From Leclercia sp. S52 (GTDB taxonomy: Bacteria; Pseudomonadota; Gammaproteobacteria; Enterobacterales; Enterobacteriaceae): a stretch of 64,000 nt of DNA. Of the stretch, positions 1 through 12,043 are shown piece by piece. Both the position numbers and the translations under genes were made by a program. The stretch covers positions 1,426,001 to 1,490,000 of the forward strand of contig NZ_CP152474.1 of NCBI RefSeq assembly GCF_039727615.1, written 5' to 3'. The notes beneath the pieces were generated by a model that did no database searches, was not told the DNA's origin, and saw nothing but the letters and a program-made list of their open reading frames with translations. How positions within the stretch are numbered: position 1 is the first letter of the stretch; every line of letters begins with the position of its first letter.

Positions 1-426
1 GTGAACCGAGGCTACATGCAGCGGCATGGCCAGCTCCGGCACGGCAATCCGGCAGTAGAGCAGCCCGCGTTTTTCGCTCTCGCCAACCGACACATCGTGA
101 TTTTCGTAGTGTTCGATGGGATAGCGGGAGAGGATCGCATTGCCGTGATGCCCTTCGGGATAAACGGCGTTGCGCCCGTAGGCGTAATCGCTCCACATGG
201 TGTCAGCAAGAAATTCGTAGTGGCTGGTATCGGGCCAGTTCTCCACGTGCAGCGGGTGCACTTCGTGCGCGCCCATCACTTCCTGCAGGCAGACGACATC
301 CGCGCTGACGGTACGTACGGCGTCGCGCAGTTCGGGCAGAATGAAACGGCGATTAAACGCCGCGAATCCTTTATGAATGTTGATCGTTAAGACTTTAAGC
401 GAAAAATGCCGGGTTTGTTGGGCCAT
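1..426 (-). CDS. ybhP: YbhP, endonuclease/exonuclease/phosphatase family protein (3' end missing)
   Basis: The N-terminal 142 codons run off the left edge in frame. The start at 424-426 gives [20 protein letters not shown], followed by the EEP-family signature LQEVMGAHE and then [18 protein letters not shown]. These are the metal-binding Glu and the GN..LS features of DNase I-like phosphodiesterases. The protein closely resembles E. coli YbhP, whose substrate is not established. It is transcribed divergently from ybhQ, as in E. coli. The C-terminal catalytic Asp/His motifs lie outside the window, so activity cannot be judged. Confidence 0.9.
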   Translation of the reverse strand, partial: MAQQTRHFSLKVLTINIHKGFAAFNRRFILPELRDAVRTVSADVVCLQEVMGAHEVHPLHVENWPDTSHYEFLADTMWSDYAYGRNAVYPEGHHGNAILSRYPIEHYENHDVSVGESEKRGLLYCRIAVPELAMPLHVASVH

Positions 427-558
427 ACACTCCTTCCCGCGTCACTATCCTGATGAAAATAAAGTGTAGTCGTCGTCACAAAAAGGTGCTGTGTTACGGA
501 ATTTTCCGTAAAGTGCGATAGTCTGAACAAGCAGAGTAAAATCCTTCAGGAGAGTGCC

Positions 559-969
559 ATGAAGTGGCAACAACGCATACGCGTCGCGACCGGCCTCAGT
601 TGCTGGCAGATTATGTTGCATTTATTGGTGGTAGCCGTCCTGGTGATGGCCTGGATGAGCGGAACCCTGGTGCGGGTCGGCTTAGGTTTATGTGTGGTAT
701 ACGGCGTCACCGTCCTGTTAATGCTCTTTTTACAGCGTCATCATGAAGAGCGCTGGCGCGAAGTGGCGGACGTGCTCGAAGAGCTGACCACCACCTGGTA
801 TTTTGGCGCGGCCGTCATTGTGCTATGGCTGTTGTCCCGCGTGCTGCAAAACAACTTTTTGCTGGCCGTCGCAGGCCTGGCGATCCTGGCAGGGCCTGCG
901 GTCGTTTCACTGTTAACCAAAGACAAAAAGCTACGCGATATTGCGTCTAAACATCGCGTACGCCACTGA
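559..969 (+). CDS. ybhQ: YbhQ inner membrane protein
   Basis: This 136-residue hydrophobic protein has about four membrane segments (roughly residues 17-36, 38-56, 74-94 and 98-118) and a basic C-terminal tail ([16 protein letters not shown]). The sequence is close to E. coli YbhQ along its whole length. No enzymatic motif is visible and its function is unknown. The start is supported by an AGGAG-like site just upstream (aggagagtgcc). Its 3' end overlaps the convergent ybhR by 39 nt, so the two messages are complementary at their ends. Confidence 0.92.
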   Translation: MKWQQRIRVATGLSCWQIMLHLLVVAVLVMAWMSGTLVRVGLGLCVVYGVTVLLMLFLQRHHEERWREVADVLEELTTTWYFGAAVIVLWLLSRVLQNNFLLAVAGLAILAGPAVVSLLTKDKKLRDIASKHRVRH

Positions 970-2037
970 GCCCGTCACGGCCGCTATCACCAGTAGCGGC
1001 CACAAACTCCCCCACACAATATCCAGACTCGCATCCTTAAGATAGATCTGCTTGGTGATATCGGTGAAGTGCCGGATTGGGTTCACCCAGGTTAAGTTCT
1101 GCAGCCACACCGGCATATTCTCCACCGGCGAGACATAGCCCGAGAGCAAAATCGCCGGCATCATAAAGACAAACACCCCGATAAACGCCTGCTGCTGGGT
1201 TGAACACAGCGCCGAGATCAGCAGCCCAAACCCCACCAGCGACAACCCGTAAATCACCATCGTGAAGTAAAACAGCAATAGCGAACCGGCAAAGGGGATT
1301 TGATAGGCCCAGATGCCAATCGCCAGCACTATGCTGGCCTGGAAAGTGGCGACAATCAGCGCCGGAACCGCTTTGCCGACGAAGATCTGCCAGGTTGCCA
1401 GCGGGGAGACCAGCAGCTGATCCAGCGTGCCCTGTTCGCGCTCGCGAGCTACCGACAGCGAAGTGACAATCATCACCCCGATGGTGGTGATCATGGCGAT
1501 CAGCGACGGCACCACGAACCATTTGTAGTCGAGGTTCGGGTTGTACCAGTTACGCACCACCAGCTCGCTGTTGTTCGGTTTCGGTTTGCCCTCCATCAGC
1601 TCCTGCTGATACTCCTTCACCACCTGCTGGAGGTAGTTGGCGGCAATCTGCGCGCTGTTGGAGTTACGCCCGTCGAGGATCAGCTGCATCGGGGCGGTTT
1701 GCAGGGTGTCGAGGTTGCGGGAAAAATCGGCCGGGAAGCGCACCAGCAGCAGCGCCTTTTGCGTGTCGATGGTCGGCTGAATCTCCTGCGGGCTGTTGAG
1801 GATCAGCACGTGGGTAAAGGCTTTGGCGCGGGCGAAGCGCTGGGTCAGCTCCACCGAATGTTTGCCGTTATCTTCGTTATAGACGGCGATGGTGGCGTTA
1901 GTCACCTCAAGCGTCGCCGCCCACGGGAACAGCAGCACCTGGATCAGCACCGGCAAAATCAGAATCGCCCGGGTCTGCGGCTCGCGCAGCAGGGACTGCA
2001 GCTCTTTGCGGATCAATGTCCATAAACGGTAAAGCAT
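931..2037 (-). CDS. ybhR: YbhR, ABC-2 type exporter permease
   Basis: This 368-residue permease has the ABC2_membrane_3 layout: one N-terminal membrane segment (about 22-42), a large periplasmic domain (about 45-175), then five C-terminal segments. The conserved stretch [20 protein letters not shown] precedes the core helices. It is the same length as E. coli YbhR. It is the last gene of cecR-ybhG-ybhF-ybhS-ybhR. With YbhS it would form the membrane pore of a drug exporter powered by YbhF. In E. coli this system has been linked to Na+/Li+ export and to tolerance of cefoperazone and chloramphenicol. A pair of inverted REP elements separates it from ybhS. Confidence 0.95.
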   Translation of the reverse strand: MLYRLWTLIRKELQSLLREPQTRAILILPVLIQVLLFPWAATLEVTNATIAVYNEDNGKHSVELTQRFARAKAFTHVLILNSPQEIQPTIDTQKALLLVRFPADFSRNLDTLQTAPMQLILDGRNSNSAQIAANYLQQVVKEYQQELMEGKPKPNNSELVVRNWYNPNLDYKWFVVPSLIAMITTIGVMIVTSLSVAREREQGTLDQLLVSPLATWQIFVGKAVPALIVATFQASIVLAIGIWAYQIPFAGSLLLFYFTMVIYGLSLVGFGLLISALCSTQQQAFIGVFVFMMPAILLSGYVSPVENMPVWLQNLTWVNPIRHFTDITKQIYLKDASLDIVWGSLWPLLVIAAVTGSVAYAMFRRNIA

Positions 2038-2051
2038 AGTGTCGTCCTCTT

Positions 2052-2129
2052 GTCGGGTGGCGCTTTCGCTTACCCGACCTACAAAATCAACGGGTCCCGT
2101 AGGCCCGGTAAGCGCAGCGCCACCGGGCG
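2052..2129. repeat. BIME: two inverted REP elements between ybhS and ybhR
   Basis: Two ~30-bp REP sequences lie in opposite orientation, GTCGGGTGGCGC...ACCCGACCTAC (2052-2082) and CGTAGGCCCGGTAAGCG...CCACCGGGC (2098-2128). Each can fold into an imperfect hairpin. It sits inside an operon, where such elements usually stabilise upstream mRNA or mark a partial stop. Confidence 0.85.
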
Positions 2130-2133
2130 CAAC

Positions 2134-3259
2134 CTAATTTAACCGCCGTTTGGTTTTCATCCACGTCAGCCCGATAAACATCACCGCCGAGGCAATCAAA
2201 AACAGCAGATTCACAATCAGCACCACCGGGATATTGCCCGCCAGGAACAGGCTTTGCAGGGTGCTGACGAAATAGCGCGCCGGGATGATGTAGGTCACCG
2301 CGCGGATCACCGCCGGCATACTGTCGATCTGGAAAATAAACCCGGACAGCATAATCGACGGCAAAAAGGCGGCATTCAGCGCCACCTGGGCGGCGTTAAA
2401 CTGGTTGCGGGTGACGGTGGAGATCAACAGCCCCATCCCCAGAGTGCTGAGTAAAAACAGGCTGGTGATGATGAACAGCACCAGCAGCGAGCCGCGATAG
2501 GGCACGCCGAGAATAAACACGGACACCAGCATGCAGAGCAGCATCGCCAGCATCCCGAGGAAGTAGTAGGGGATCAGCTTGCACAGCAGCAGTTCCGTGC
2601 GCGTCACTTCGGTGGAGAGCAGCGCCTCCATGGTCCCGCGCTCCCACTCCCGGGCGATCACCAGCGAGGTGAGGATCGCGCCGATCACGGTCATGATAAT
2701 GGTCACCGCGCCGGGGATAATAAAGTGCTGGCTGATGGCCGCCGGGTTAAACCAGTAGCGGGTCTGAACGTCGATCAGCGGCTCAAACTTTTCACCTCGA
2801 TCTTCCGCCCGCTGCATCTGCCACAGCTGCCAGATCCCTTCGCTGTAGCCCTGGACAAAGTTGGCGGTATTCGGCTCGCTGCCGTCGGTGATCACCTGGA
2901 TCGGGGCGGTGTCGTTCGGCCTTGCCATACGCTCAGCAAAATCCACCGGGATCACAATCAGCCCGCGAATGCGCCCGGCCTGCATCATCTGGATCAGCTG
3001 CTGGCGATCGTCGCTGATGGTGGCGTCGATATAGGGCGAGCCGGTCATAGCGTGGGTGAAGTCGAGCGCCTCTTCGCTGCGCTGCTCCAGCAGGATCCCG
3101 ACCCGCAGCTTGCTGGAGTCGAGGTTAATTCCGTAGCCAAAGATAAACAGCAGCAGCAGGGGGATCACCACCGCAATCAGCCAGCTGCTCGGGTCGCGGA
3201 CGATCTGCCGCGTCTCTTTGATGCACAGGGCGCGCACCCGGCGCCAGGAGAGAGCGGTA

Positions 3260-3267
<8 letters not shown>
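2134..3267 (-). CDS. ybhS: YbhS, ABC-2 type exporter permease
   Basis: This 377-residue paralogue of YbhR has one N-terminal membrane segment (about 27-47), a periplasmic domain, the motif [15 protein letters not shown] near residue 205 and five C-terminal membrane segments. I chose the start at 3267 ([10 protein letters not shown]) over an in-frame ATG six bases upstream. AAGGAG is 7 nt from 3267 but only 1 nt from the other, and 377 residues matches E. coli YbhS. It overlaps the end of ybhF by 8 nt, implying coupled translation. It is the partner of YbhR in the CecR-controlled exporter. Confidence 0.95.
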
Positions 3268-4988
<1,721 letters not shown>

Positions 4989-4996
<8 letters not shown>

Positions 4997-5984
4997 GGGC
5001 TTGCCCGTTGTCGAAGCTGACGGTCACCGGCATCCCCTGACGCAGGGCGTCGTCGGCATCGTTGACGATAATGCGCAGGCGATAGACCAGATCGGTGCGC
5101 AGATCCGGGGTTTCGACGGTTTTCGGCGTGAATTCGGCGGTAGGGGAGACAAAGCCGATTTTCCCGTGATACGGCTTGTCGGGGCGGCCGTCGGTGTAAA
5201 GCAGCACCTCGCGTCCCGGTTTAGCCTCACCGAGGCTGGCTTCATTGACGTAGGCCCGCACCCACACCGGGCGGGTCAGGGAGAGGGTCAGCACCGTGCT
5301 GCCCGCGTTCAGCATGCTGCCGGGCTCGACGGCACGGGTCAGCAACGTACCGTTAGCCGGGGCCACCAGAGTGGTGTCGTGCAGATCCAGCTGCGCCTGG
5401 GCCAGCTGGGCCTGAGCCTGTTCGAGGCTGGCTTTGGCCTGAGCGATATCCTGCTCGCGGTTGCCGGAGCGGTACTGACGCAACTTATCCTGGGCTGATT
5501 TCAGCGTCGCCTGGGCCTGGTCGCGCGAGGAGCGGGCGTTCTCCAGGTCGTTGGCCGACACGGTGCGGCTTTTCCACAGCCCCTGCTGACGGTTATAGAA
5601 GTTCTGCGCATAGTCCGCGGCAGCCTGGGCCTGTTTGACGGCGGCAGCGGCCTGGGCCACCTCTTCATCACGGTAGCCCGCCTGCATCAGATCGTATTGC
5701 GCCTGCGCCACGGAGACGCCCGCCTGAGCCTGCAACAGGGCATTCTTGTAAGGAGCTTTATCCAGCTCGCCCAGCGTCTGCCCGGCGGCGATGGTATCCC
5801 CTTCGTCCACGGTTAACGACGCCAGCCGCCCGCCGACGCGAAAGCTCATATTGACGGTGCGGATATCGACGTTGCCGTACAGGGTCAGCGCTTTATCCTG
5901 CTGGCTCTGATACCACAGCCAGCCGCCGATCCCTGCGGCCAGCACAACGATCGCAGCCACGATAATGACGACCGATTTTTTCAT
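4989..5984 (-). CDS. ybhG: YbhG, HlyD-type membrane fusion protein
   Basis: This 331-residue periplasmic adaptor is anchored by an N-terminal hydrophobic helix (about 4-24). A lipoyl-like half follows ([18 protein letters not shown]), then a long Ala/Gln-rich coiled-coil hairpin (about 80-205) and the second barrel half ([17 protein letters not shown]). It closely resembles E. coli YbhG. It would link the YbhFSR ABC exporter to an outer-membrane channel such as TolC, since no channel gene is in this operon. Its start codon overlaps the cecR stop (ATGA), so it is translated right after the regulator. Confidence 0.95.
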
Positions 5985-6658
5985 AACTCCAGGCTCCTTT
6001 GCGTTAATCCCTGCAGGATCAAATCGACATGACAGGTGATGACCTGACTTATCTGCAGGGCTTTATCCTCATCAAATTCGGTCCAGCCGGTGCGTAACAA
6101 AATGGTTTCGCGCCCGAGACGAAAGGCGAGCACTTCGCCCAGCAGGGCATGGGTATGCAGGATGGTCTGCGTGTCGCTGGCGTCGCGGCCGGTATAGGCC
6201 GCCACCAGCCGGGTCAGGTGGGTATGCATCGGGGCGATAACCTGATCGTGCACCAGCTGGTAAGCGGCGGAAGGCGAGAGCTGCTCTCGCGAGATAAACT
6301 TGCTCAGGTTCAGCGTATCGTCATGGGTCAGAAGCTGAATCATGTTGTTGCAGGCGGTTAAAATCAGGCCGCGAATGGCGGCGCGATCCGGCGCGGGCTC
6401 ATCCAGCAGGGCGGTAGCCGCCTCCACGTGCGGACGAAAATTCGTGCCGATGAAGTCGGCGATCCACTGGGCGCAGGCGAGGTAGAGATCCTCTTTCGAG
6501 CCAAAATAGTAGGTAATGGCGGCGATGTTCTGCCCCGCCTGGGCGGCGATATCGCGGGTGGTGGCATGCAGCCCGTATTCGCCAAACTGCGCCAGCGCGG
6601 CGGCAATCAGCTGGCTTTTGGCCTGTTCGCCTTTGGTGGTGGTCGGGATCGGATTCAT
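5981..6658 (-). CDS. cecR: CecR (YbiH), TetR-family repressor
   Basis: This 225-residue TetR-family protein has an N-terminal helix-turn-helix (about 12-55, ending in [18 protein letters not shown]) and a DUF1956-type ligand-binding C-terminal domain. It matches E. coli CecR, which represses its own operon with ybhGFSR and also rhlE. It heads the efflux operon and is transcribed away from rhlE. A perfect 20-bp palindrome lies 14 bp upstream of its start, where CecR would block both promoters. The inducing ligand is not known to me. Confidence 0.94.
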   Translation of the reverse strand: MNPIPTTTKGEQAKSQLIAAALAQFGEYGLHATTRDIAAQAGQNIAAITYYFGSKEDLYLACAQWIADFIGTNFRPHVEAATALLDEPAPDRAAIRGLILTACNNMIQLLTHDDTLNLSKFISREQLSPSAAYQLVHDQVIAPMHTHLTRLVAAYTGRDASDTQTILHTHALLGEVLAFRLGRETILLRTGWTEFDEDKALQISQVITCHVDLILQGLTQRSLEL

Positions 6659-6672
6659 AGTGTCATAGAAAA

Positions 6673-6692
6673 TTAATCAATCGATTGATTAA
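6673..6692. promoter_or_regulatory. Predicted CecR operator
   Basis: A perfect 20-bp palindrome, TTAATCAATCGATTGATTAA, lies in the divergent cecR/rhlE promoter region. The size and symmetry suit a TetR-family dimer pair. CecR is known to act on both flanking promoters in E. coli. The identity of the site is inferred from position and symmetry. Confidence 0.75.
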
Positions 6693-6904
6693 GATTATGA
6701 CTGTTTTTTGAGCTTGTCCAGTTTTGTTGCCGGGAACCGGCCTACGTAATAGCGTAAATCCGCCTTCTGGCGGGATATTTTATGCGCCATGTCACAAAAG
6801 CTGCTACACTCCGCTGCTTCGCGACACCGTGGTTTTTGTCCTTCTATTTGTCACTATCTCCCTGAAAACTACACCTGAAATGGTCGGGGCGGTTCGGAGT
6901 TGTT

Positions 6905-8269
<1,365 letters not shown>

Positions 8270-8274
8270 TCTGG

Positions 8275-8305
8275 AAGCCCGGTCGAAAAGCCGGGCTTTT
8301 CTTTT
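8275..8305 (+). terminator. rhlE rho-independent terminator
   Basis: The stem AAGCCCGG / CCGGGCTT has a short A-rich loop and is followed by TTCTTTT. It lies six bases after the rhlE stop. Confidence 0.85.
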
Positions 8306-8331
8306 GCGGCCCGCTGAAGAAAGTGCCACAA

Positions 8332-8351
8332 TAGTGGCTGTTTATACAGTG
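8332..8351 (+). promoter_or_regulatory. Predicted LexA (SOS) box of dinG
   Basis: The 20-mer TAGTGGCTGTTTATACAGTG fits the SOS-box layout with its right half CAG intact. The left half is GTG where the consensus has CTG; E. coli dinG has TTG there. It lies 14 bp before the dinG start. The degenerate left half suggests weak LexA binding. Confidence 0.7.
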
Positions 8352-8364
8352 TTTCAGGTTCATC

Positions 8365-10542
8365 ATGGCTTTAACCGCCGCGCTGAAAGCGCAAATTGCC
8401 GCCTGGTATAAGGCGCTACAAGAGCAGATCCCCGACTTTATCCCCCGCGCACCGCAACGGCAGATGATTGCCGATGTGGCAAAAACGCTGGCCGGTGACG
8501 AGGGCCGACATCTGGCAATTGAAGCCCCGACCGGGGTCGGTAAAACCCTCTCCTACCTGATCCCCGGCATCGCTATCGCCCGGGAAGAACAAAAGACGCT
8601 GGTGGTGAGTACCGCCAACGTGGCCCTGCAGGATCAGATCTACAGCAAAGACCTGCCCCTGCTGCGCAAGATTATCCCCGAGCTGCGCTTTACCGCCGCT
8701 TTCGGGCGCGGGCGCTACGTCTGCCCGCGTAACCTGGCGGCCCTTGCCAGCAGCGAACCGAGCCAGCAGGATCTGCTGGCGTTTCTTGATGACGAGCTGA
8801 CCCCCAACAACAAGGCCGAGCAGGAGCAGTGCGCGAAGCTGAAGGTCGATCTCGATGGCTACAAGTGGGATGGCCTGCGCGATCACACCGATCAGGCCAT
8901 CAGCGACGACCTGTGGCGCAGGCTCAGCACCGATAAAGCCAGCTGTCTGAACCGCAACTGCCACTACTACCGCGAATGCCCGTTCTTTGTCGCCCGCCGT
9001 GAAATTCAGGAGGCCGAAGTGGTGGTCGCCAACCACGCGCTGGTGATGGCGGCAATGGAGAGCGAATCGGTACTGCCGGACCCGAAACACCTGCTGCTGG
9101 TGCTGGATGAAGGTCATCACCTGCCGGACGTCGCCCGCGATGCGCTGGAGATGAGCGCCGAGATCACCGCCCCCTGGTTCCGCCTGCAACTGGATCTCTT
9201 CTGCAAGCTGGTCGCCACCTGCATGGATCAGTTCCGCCCGAAAACCATCCCGCCGCTGGCGGTCCCGGAGCGCCTCAGCGAGCACTGCGAAACCATCCAC
9301 ACCCATATCGCCTCGCTGAACAACATCCTTAACCTCTATCTCCCGCCAGGCCAGGAAGCCGAGCACCGCTTTGAGATGGGCGAGCTGCCGGATGAAATCA
9401 TGTCCCTGTGCCGCGAGCTGGCCCAGCTTATCGAAAAGCTGCGCGGGCTGGCGGAGCTGTTTTTGAACGATCTCAGTGAAAAGACCGGTACCCATGACGT
9501 GGTGCGTGTCCACCGGGTGCTGCTGCAGATGAACCGCGCGCTGGGCATGTTTGAGGGGCAGAGCAAGCTCTGGCGGCTGGCGTCGATGGCCCAGGCCTCC
9601 GGTGCGCCGGTCACCAAGTGGGCGACGCGGGAAGTCAGAGAGGGGCAGGTGCATCTCTTCTTCCACTGCGCGGGCATTCGCGTCAGCGACCAGCTGGAGA
9701 AGCTGCTCTGGCGCAGCGTTCCGCATGTGGTGGTCACCTCCGCCACGCTGCGTTCGCTCAACAGCTTCTCGCGGTTGCAGGAGATGAGCGGCCTGAAGGA
9801 GAAAGCGGGCGATCGCTTTGTGGCTCTCGACTCGCCGTTCAACCACTGCGAGCAGGGCAAGCTGGTGATCCCGCGCATGCAGCATGAGCCGCTGATCGAC
9901 AATGAAGAGAATCACCTTGCCGAGATGGCGGCCTACTTCCGCGAACAGCTCGAAAGCAAAAAGTATCCCGGCATGCTGGTGCTGTTCGCCAGCGCCCGGG
10001 CGATGAATCTATTTTTAACCTTCGTCACCGATCTGCGCCTGCTGTTGCTGGTGCAGGGGGATCAGCCCCGCTACCGGCTGGTGGAGCTGCACCGTAAACG
10101 TATTGAGGCCGGGGAGCGCAGCGTGCTGGTGGGGCTCCAGTCTTTTGCAGAAGGTCTGGATCTGAAGGGCGATTACCTGACCCAGGTGCATATCCACAAG
10201 ATTGCCTTCCCGCCCATCGACAGCCCGGTGGTGCTCACCGAGGGCGAGTGGCTGAAAAGCCTCAACCGCTTCCCGTTTGAGGTGCAGAGCCTGCCGGCGG
10301 CATCGTTTAACCTGATCCAGCAGGTCGGGCGTCTGATCCGCAGCCACAGCTGCTGGGGTGAAGTGGTGATCTACGATAAGCGCCTGCTGACCAAAAACTA
10401 CGGCAAGCGTCTGCTGAACGCGCTGCCGATCTTTCCCATCGAGCAGCCCGAGGTGCCCGAAGTAAAAAAACGCCCGGCTAAACCTGCCGCCGGGCGTAAA
10501 AAAAGCATCCATGCTAAGAGGCGCGGTCCTACTGGTAAGTGA
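8365..10542 (+). CDS. dinG: DinG, iron-sulfur ATP-dependent DNA helicase
   Basis: This 725-residue XPD-like superfamily 2 helicase has Walker A APTGVGKT near residue 55 and four iron-sulfur cysteines at 120, 194, 199 and 205 (GRGRYVCPRN, CLNRNCHYYREC). It also has the DEGH box (LVLDEGHH) and motif VI QQVGRLIRS. E. coli DinG is a 5'-3' helicase that resolves R-loops and is SOS-induced. The last ~30 residues (from EVKKRPAKPAAGRKK) differ from E. coli. They are written across the terminator and 3' end of the inserted fimbrial operon, with a 14-nt overlap of the convergent last fimbrial gene. The C-terminus was probably rewritten at the junction. Confidence 0.95.
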   Translation: MALTAALKAQIAAWYKALQEQIPDFIPRAPQRQMIADVAKTLAGDEGRHLAIEAPTGVGKTLSYLIPGIAIAREEQKTLVVSTANVALQDQIYSKDLPLLRKIIPELRFTAAFGRGRYVCPRNLAALASSEPSQQDLLAFLDDELTPNNKAEQEQCAKLKVDLDGYKWDGLRDHTDQAISDDLWRRLSTDKASCLNRNCHYYRECPFFVARREIQEAEVVVANHALVMAAMESESVLPDPKHLLLVLDEGHHLPDVARDALEMSAEITAPWFRLQLDLFCKLVATCMDQFRPKTIPPLAVPERLSEHCETIHTHIASLNNILNLYLPPGQEAEHRFEMGELPDEIMSLCRELAQLIEKLRGLAELFLNDLSEKTGTHDVVRVHRVLLQMNRALGMFEGQSKLWRLASMAQASGAPVTKWATREVREGQVHLFFHCAGIRVSDQLEKLLWRSVPHVVVTSATLRSLNSFSRLQEMSGLKEKAGDRFVALDSPFNHCEQGKLVIPRMQHEPLIDNEENHLAEMAAYFREQLESKKYPGMLVLFASARAMNLFLTFVTDLRLLLLVQGDQPRYRLVELHRKRIEAGERSVLVGLQSFAEGLDLKGDYLTQVHIHKIAFPPIDSPVVLTEGEWLKSLNRFPFEVQSLPAASFNLIQQVGRLIRSHSCWGEVVIYDKRLLTKNYGKRLLNALPIFPIEQPEVPEVKKRPAKPAAGRKKSIHAKRRGPTGK
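10463..10496 (-). terminator. Terminator of the fimbrial operon, inside the dinG coding end
   Basis: A perfect 8-bp stem CGCCCGGC / GCCGGGCG has a 10-nt loop. On the minus strand it is followed by seven T residues (10464-10470), so it is a good rho-independent terminator for the fimbrial operon. The same bases encode residues of the DinG tail. Confidence 0.75.
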
Positions 10543-11029
10543 AGGTAAACTGCACCACGCTTGAAAACTCGCCCGCGCTGACCGGGGTATGCGAGGCGTA
10601 ATAGCGTGCCGCCATCGGGAAATCGGCAGTGTGGGTGACCGGGTCGATCACCGCATTGAAGCGCGATTCCGGGGCCAGAATGATCGAGTCGGTGCGGTCG
10701 GCCAGCTCCAGCGCCAGCCCTCGGGCGGTACCGGTGTTGGCGAACTTGAACGGGTGGAGCGTGTCGCGCTGCCCCTCCAGGTTGATCGTCGCCAGGGTCA
10801 GGCTTTGCGGGCAGTGCGAGATGGTGATGTCAAAATTCTTCCACACCCCGGTATCCCCCACCGCCTTAAAATCACTGGCCACTGCCTGGCCGAGATTGAC
10901 CACCTTGTTCTGGCTGGTGCTGTCCACCTCGCAGGCGGTGTCGTAAATATTGCCTTTAATGCTGAGGAGCACGTCGGTGGCCGAGGCGGGAAGGCTGGCC
11001 AGCAGCACGAGCAGGGCTACATAGTTCAT
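10529..11029 (-). CDS. Minor fimbrial subunit (FimA-like domain)
   Basis: This ~166-residue exported pilin has signal peptide MNYVALLVLLASLPASA, a pilin domain with a disulfide pair (DTACEV and SHCPQS) and the C-terminal beta-zipper pattern ending FTFTYQ with penultimate tyrosine. A GTG at 11041 inside the previous stop could also start it. The ATG at 11029 gives a cleaner signal peptide. It is the last gene of the fimbrial operon and a probable adaptor or terminator subunit. It overlaps dinG by 14 nt tail to tail. Confidence 0.8.
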   Translation of the reverse strand: MNYVALLVLLASLPASATDVLLSIKGNIYDTACEVDSTSQNKVVNLGQAVASDFKAVGDTGVWKNFDITISHCPQSLTLATINLEGQRDTLHPFKFANTGTARGLALELADRTDSIILAPESRFNAVIDPVTHTADFPMAARYYASHTPVSAGEFSSVVQFTFTYQ

Positions 11030-11037
11030 CGGGGTTC

Positions 11038-12027
11038 TCACTGGTATTCAATGTCGATGGTGGCAATGGTATTGGCACGCCCGGCGGTGGCCTGAGCGTC
11101 AACCTGGTAATACTGCACCTGGAAGGGCAGGTCGAACGGCTGGTTGGGAACGGTCCGATCGCCAAAGGGGATCGGGTAGTCGTAGCGCAGTTTCACCCCG
11201 CCGACCATCATTCGCACCCCGACGCCGGTGGCGCTGTCGCTGCCCGGGGTCAGGTTCAGCACGTCATCGCCGTCACCGAGCGAGGTGCTGCCATTGGCGC
11301 TGGTGACCCGGGCGGTCATGGTTACCGTGTCGGTACAGGTCGCCGTCAGGTTGAAGGTTTTCCAGTCGCTGGTGCTGCCGACGTGAGTAAAGAGGCTGAC
11401 CGGGAAATCCCCCAGCGTAATCACCAGGCTTTTCGGATCCACCGAGCAGGTGGTGGCCTTCAGCGCCAGGCTGCCGCCGTAGCGCACGGCATTCAGCTGG
11501 CCGAGCTGCCGATCGGGGTAGACGCCCAGCGACCAGATGCCATTACGCACCGTCGTCGTCGTCTGCTTTCCGGTCGTGCTGGCGGTTTTGATCAGTTGCA
11601 TCGTCAGGGGCACATTAAAGCTGCCGGAGCCGTCGCTGCTGACGTACCCCAGCGGCGTGCTTCGGCTGTCGCAGTGGGCGGCGCGGCCGCGCACCGGCTG
11701 GCCGGCGCTGTTCAGCAGTTCAATGCCCACCCCCTCGATACCGCTGCGGTAGACCCCCGGCATCCCCGGCACCTCTTCCCCTTCGCCCAGATGACAGGCG
11801 GTGATCGGCTTGCCGCTGTCGGCGGCATCGCAGTGGCCTTTCACCGTATGCGAGCGGGCGGAGCCCGGAATGGCATTGCCGACCCCGAGGGTGGCGGGCA
11901 CCGCCAGCGTGCCCGGCGTGGCCGTCCAGGGCAGATCCGATGTAGTGCAGGCGGCTAAGGCCGGCGGCATAAACAGAAACAGGGCGGCAAACAGGGCCAG
12001 GACACAGCCGTAACGGAAGGGTTTCAT
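11038..12027 (-). CDS. Fimbrial tip adhesin-like protein, two-domain
   Basis: This 329-residue exported protein has a signal peptide (about 1-25, ending PPALA). The N-terminal region (about 26-180) does not look like a pilin and contains extra cysteines. A C-terminal pilin-like domain follows (about 190-329) with a Cys pair (ATTCSVDP, TATCTDT) and ending IDIEYQ. Twice the size of a pilin, with a non-pilin N-terminal half, is the layout of tip adhesins such as FimH. The receptor cannot be predicted. It sits after the usher, as tip genes normally do. Confidence 0.75.
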   Translation of the reverse strand: MKPFRYGCVLALFAALFLFMPPALAACTTSDLPWTATPGTLAVPATLGVGNAIPGSARSHTVKGHCDAADSGKPITACHLGEGEEVPGMPGVYRSGIEGVGIELLNSAGQPVRGRAAHCDSRSTPLGYVSSDGSGSFNVPLTMQLIKTASTTGKQTTTTVRNGIWSLGVYPDRQLGQLNAVRYGGSLALKATTCSVDPKSLVITLGDFPVSLFTHVGSTSDWKTFNLTATCTDTVTMTARVTSANGSTSLGDGDDVLNLTPGSDSATGVGVRMMVGGVKLRYDYPIPFGDRTVPNQPFDLPFQVQYYQVDAQATAGRANTIATIDIEYQ

Positions 12028-12043
12028 CTTTTCCTCGACGCCG

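Noticed and set aside
10499..10542. Frameshift at the end of dinG
   Set aside because: There are 7-A runs here too, but the tail is not conserved enough between genera to say which frame is original.
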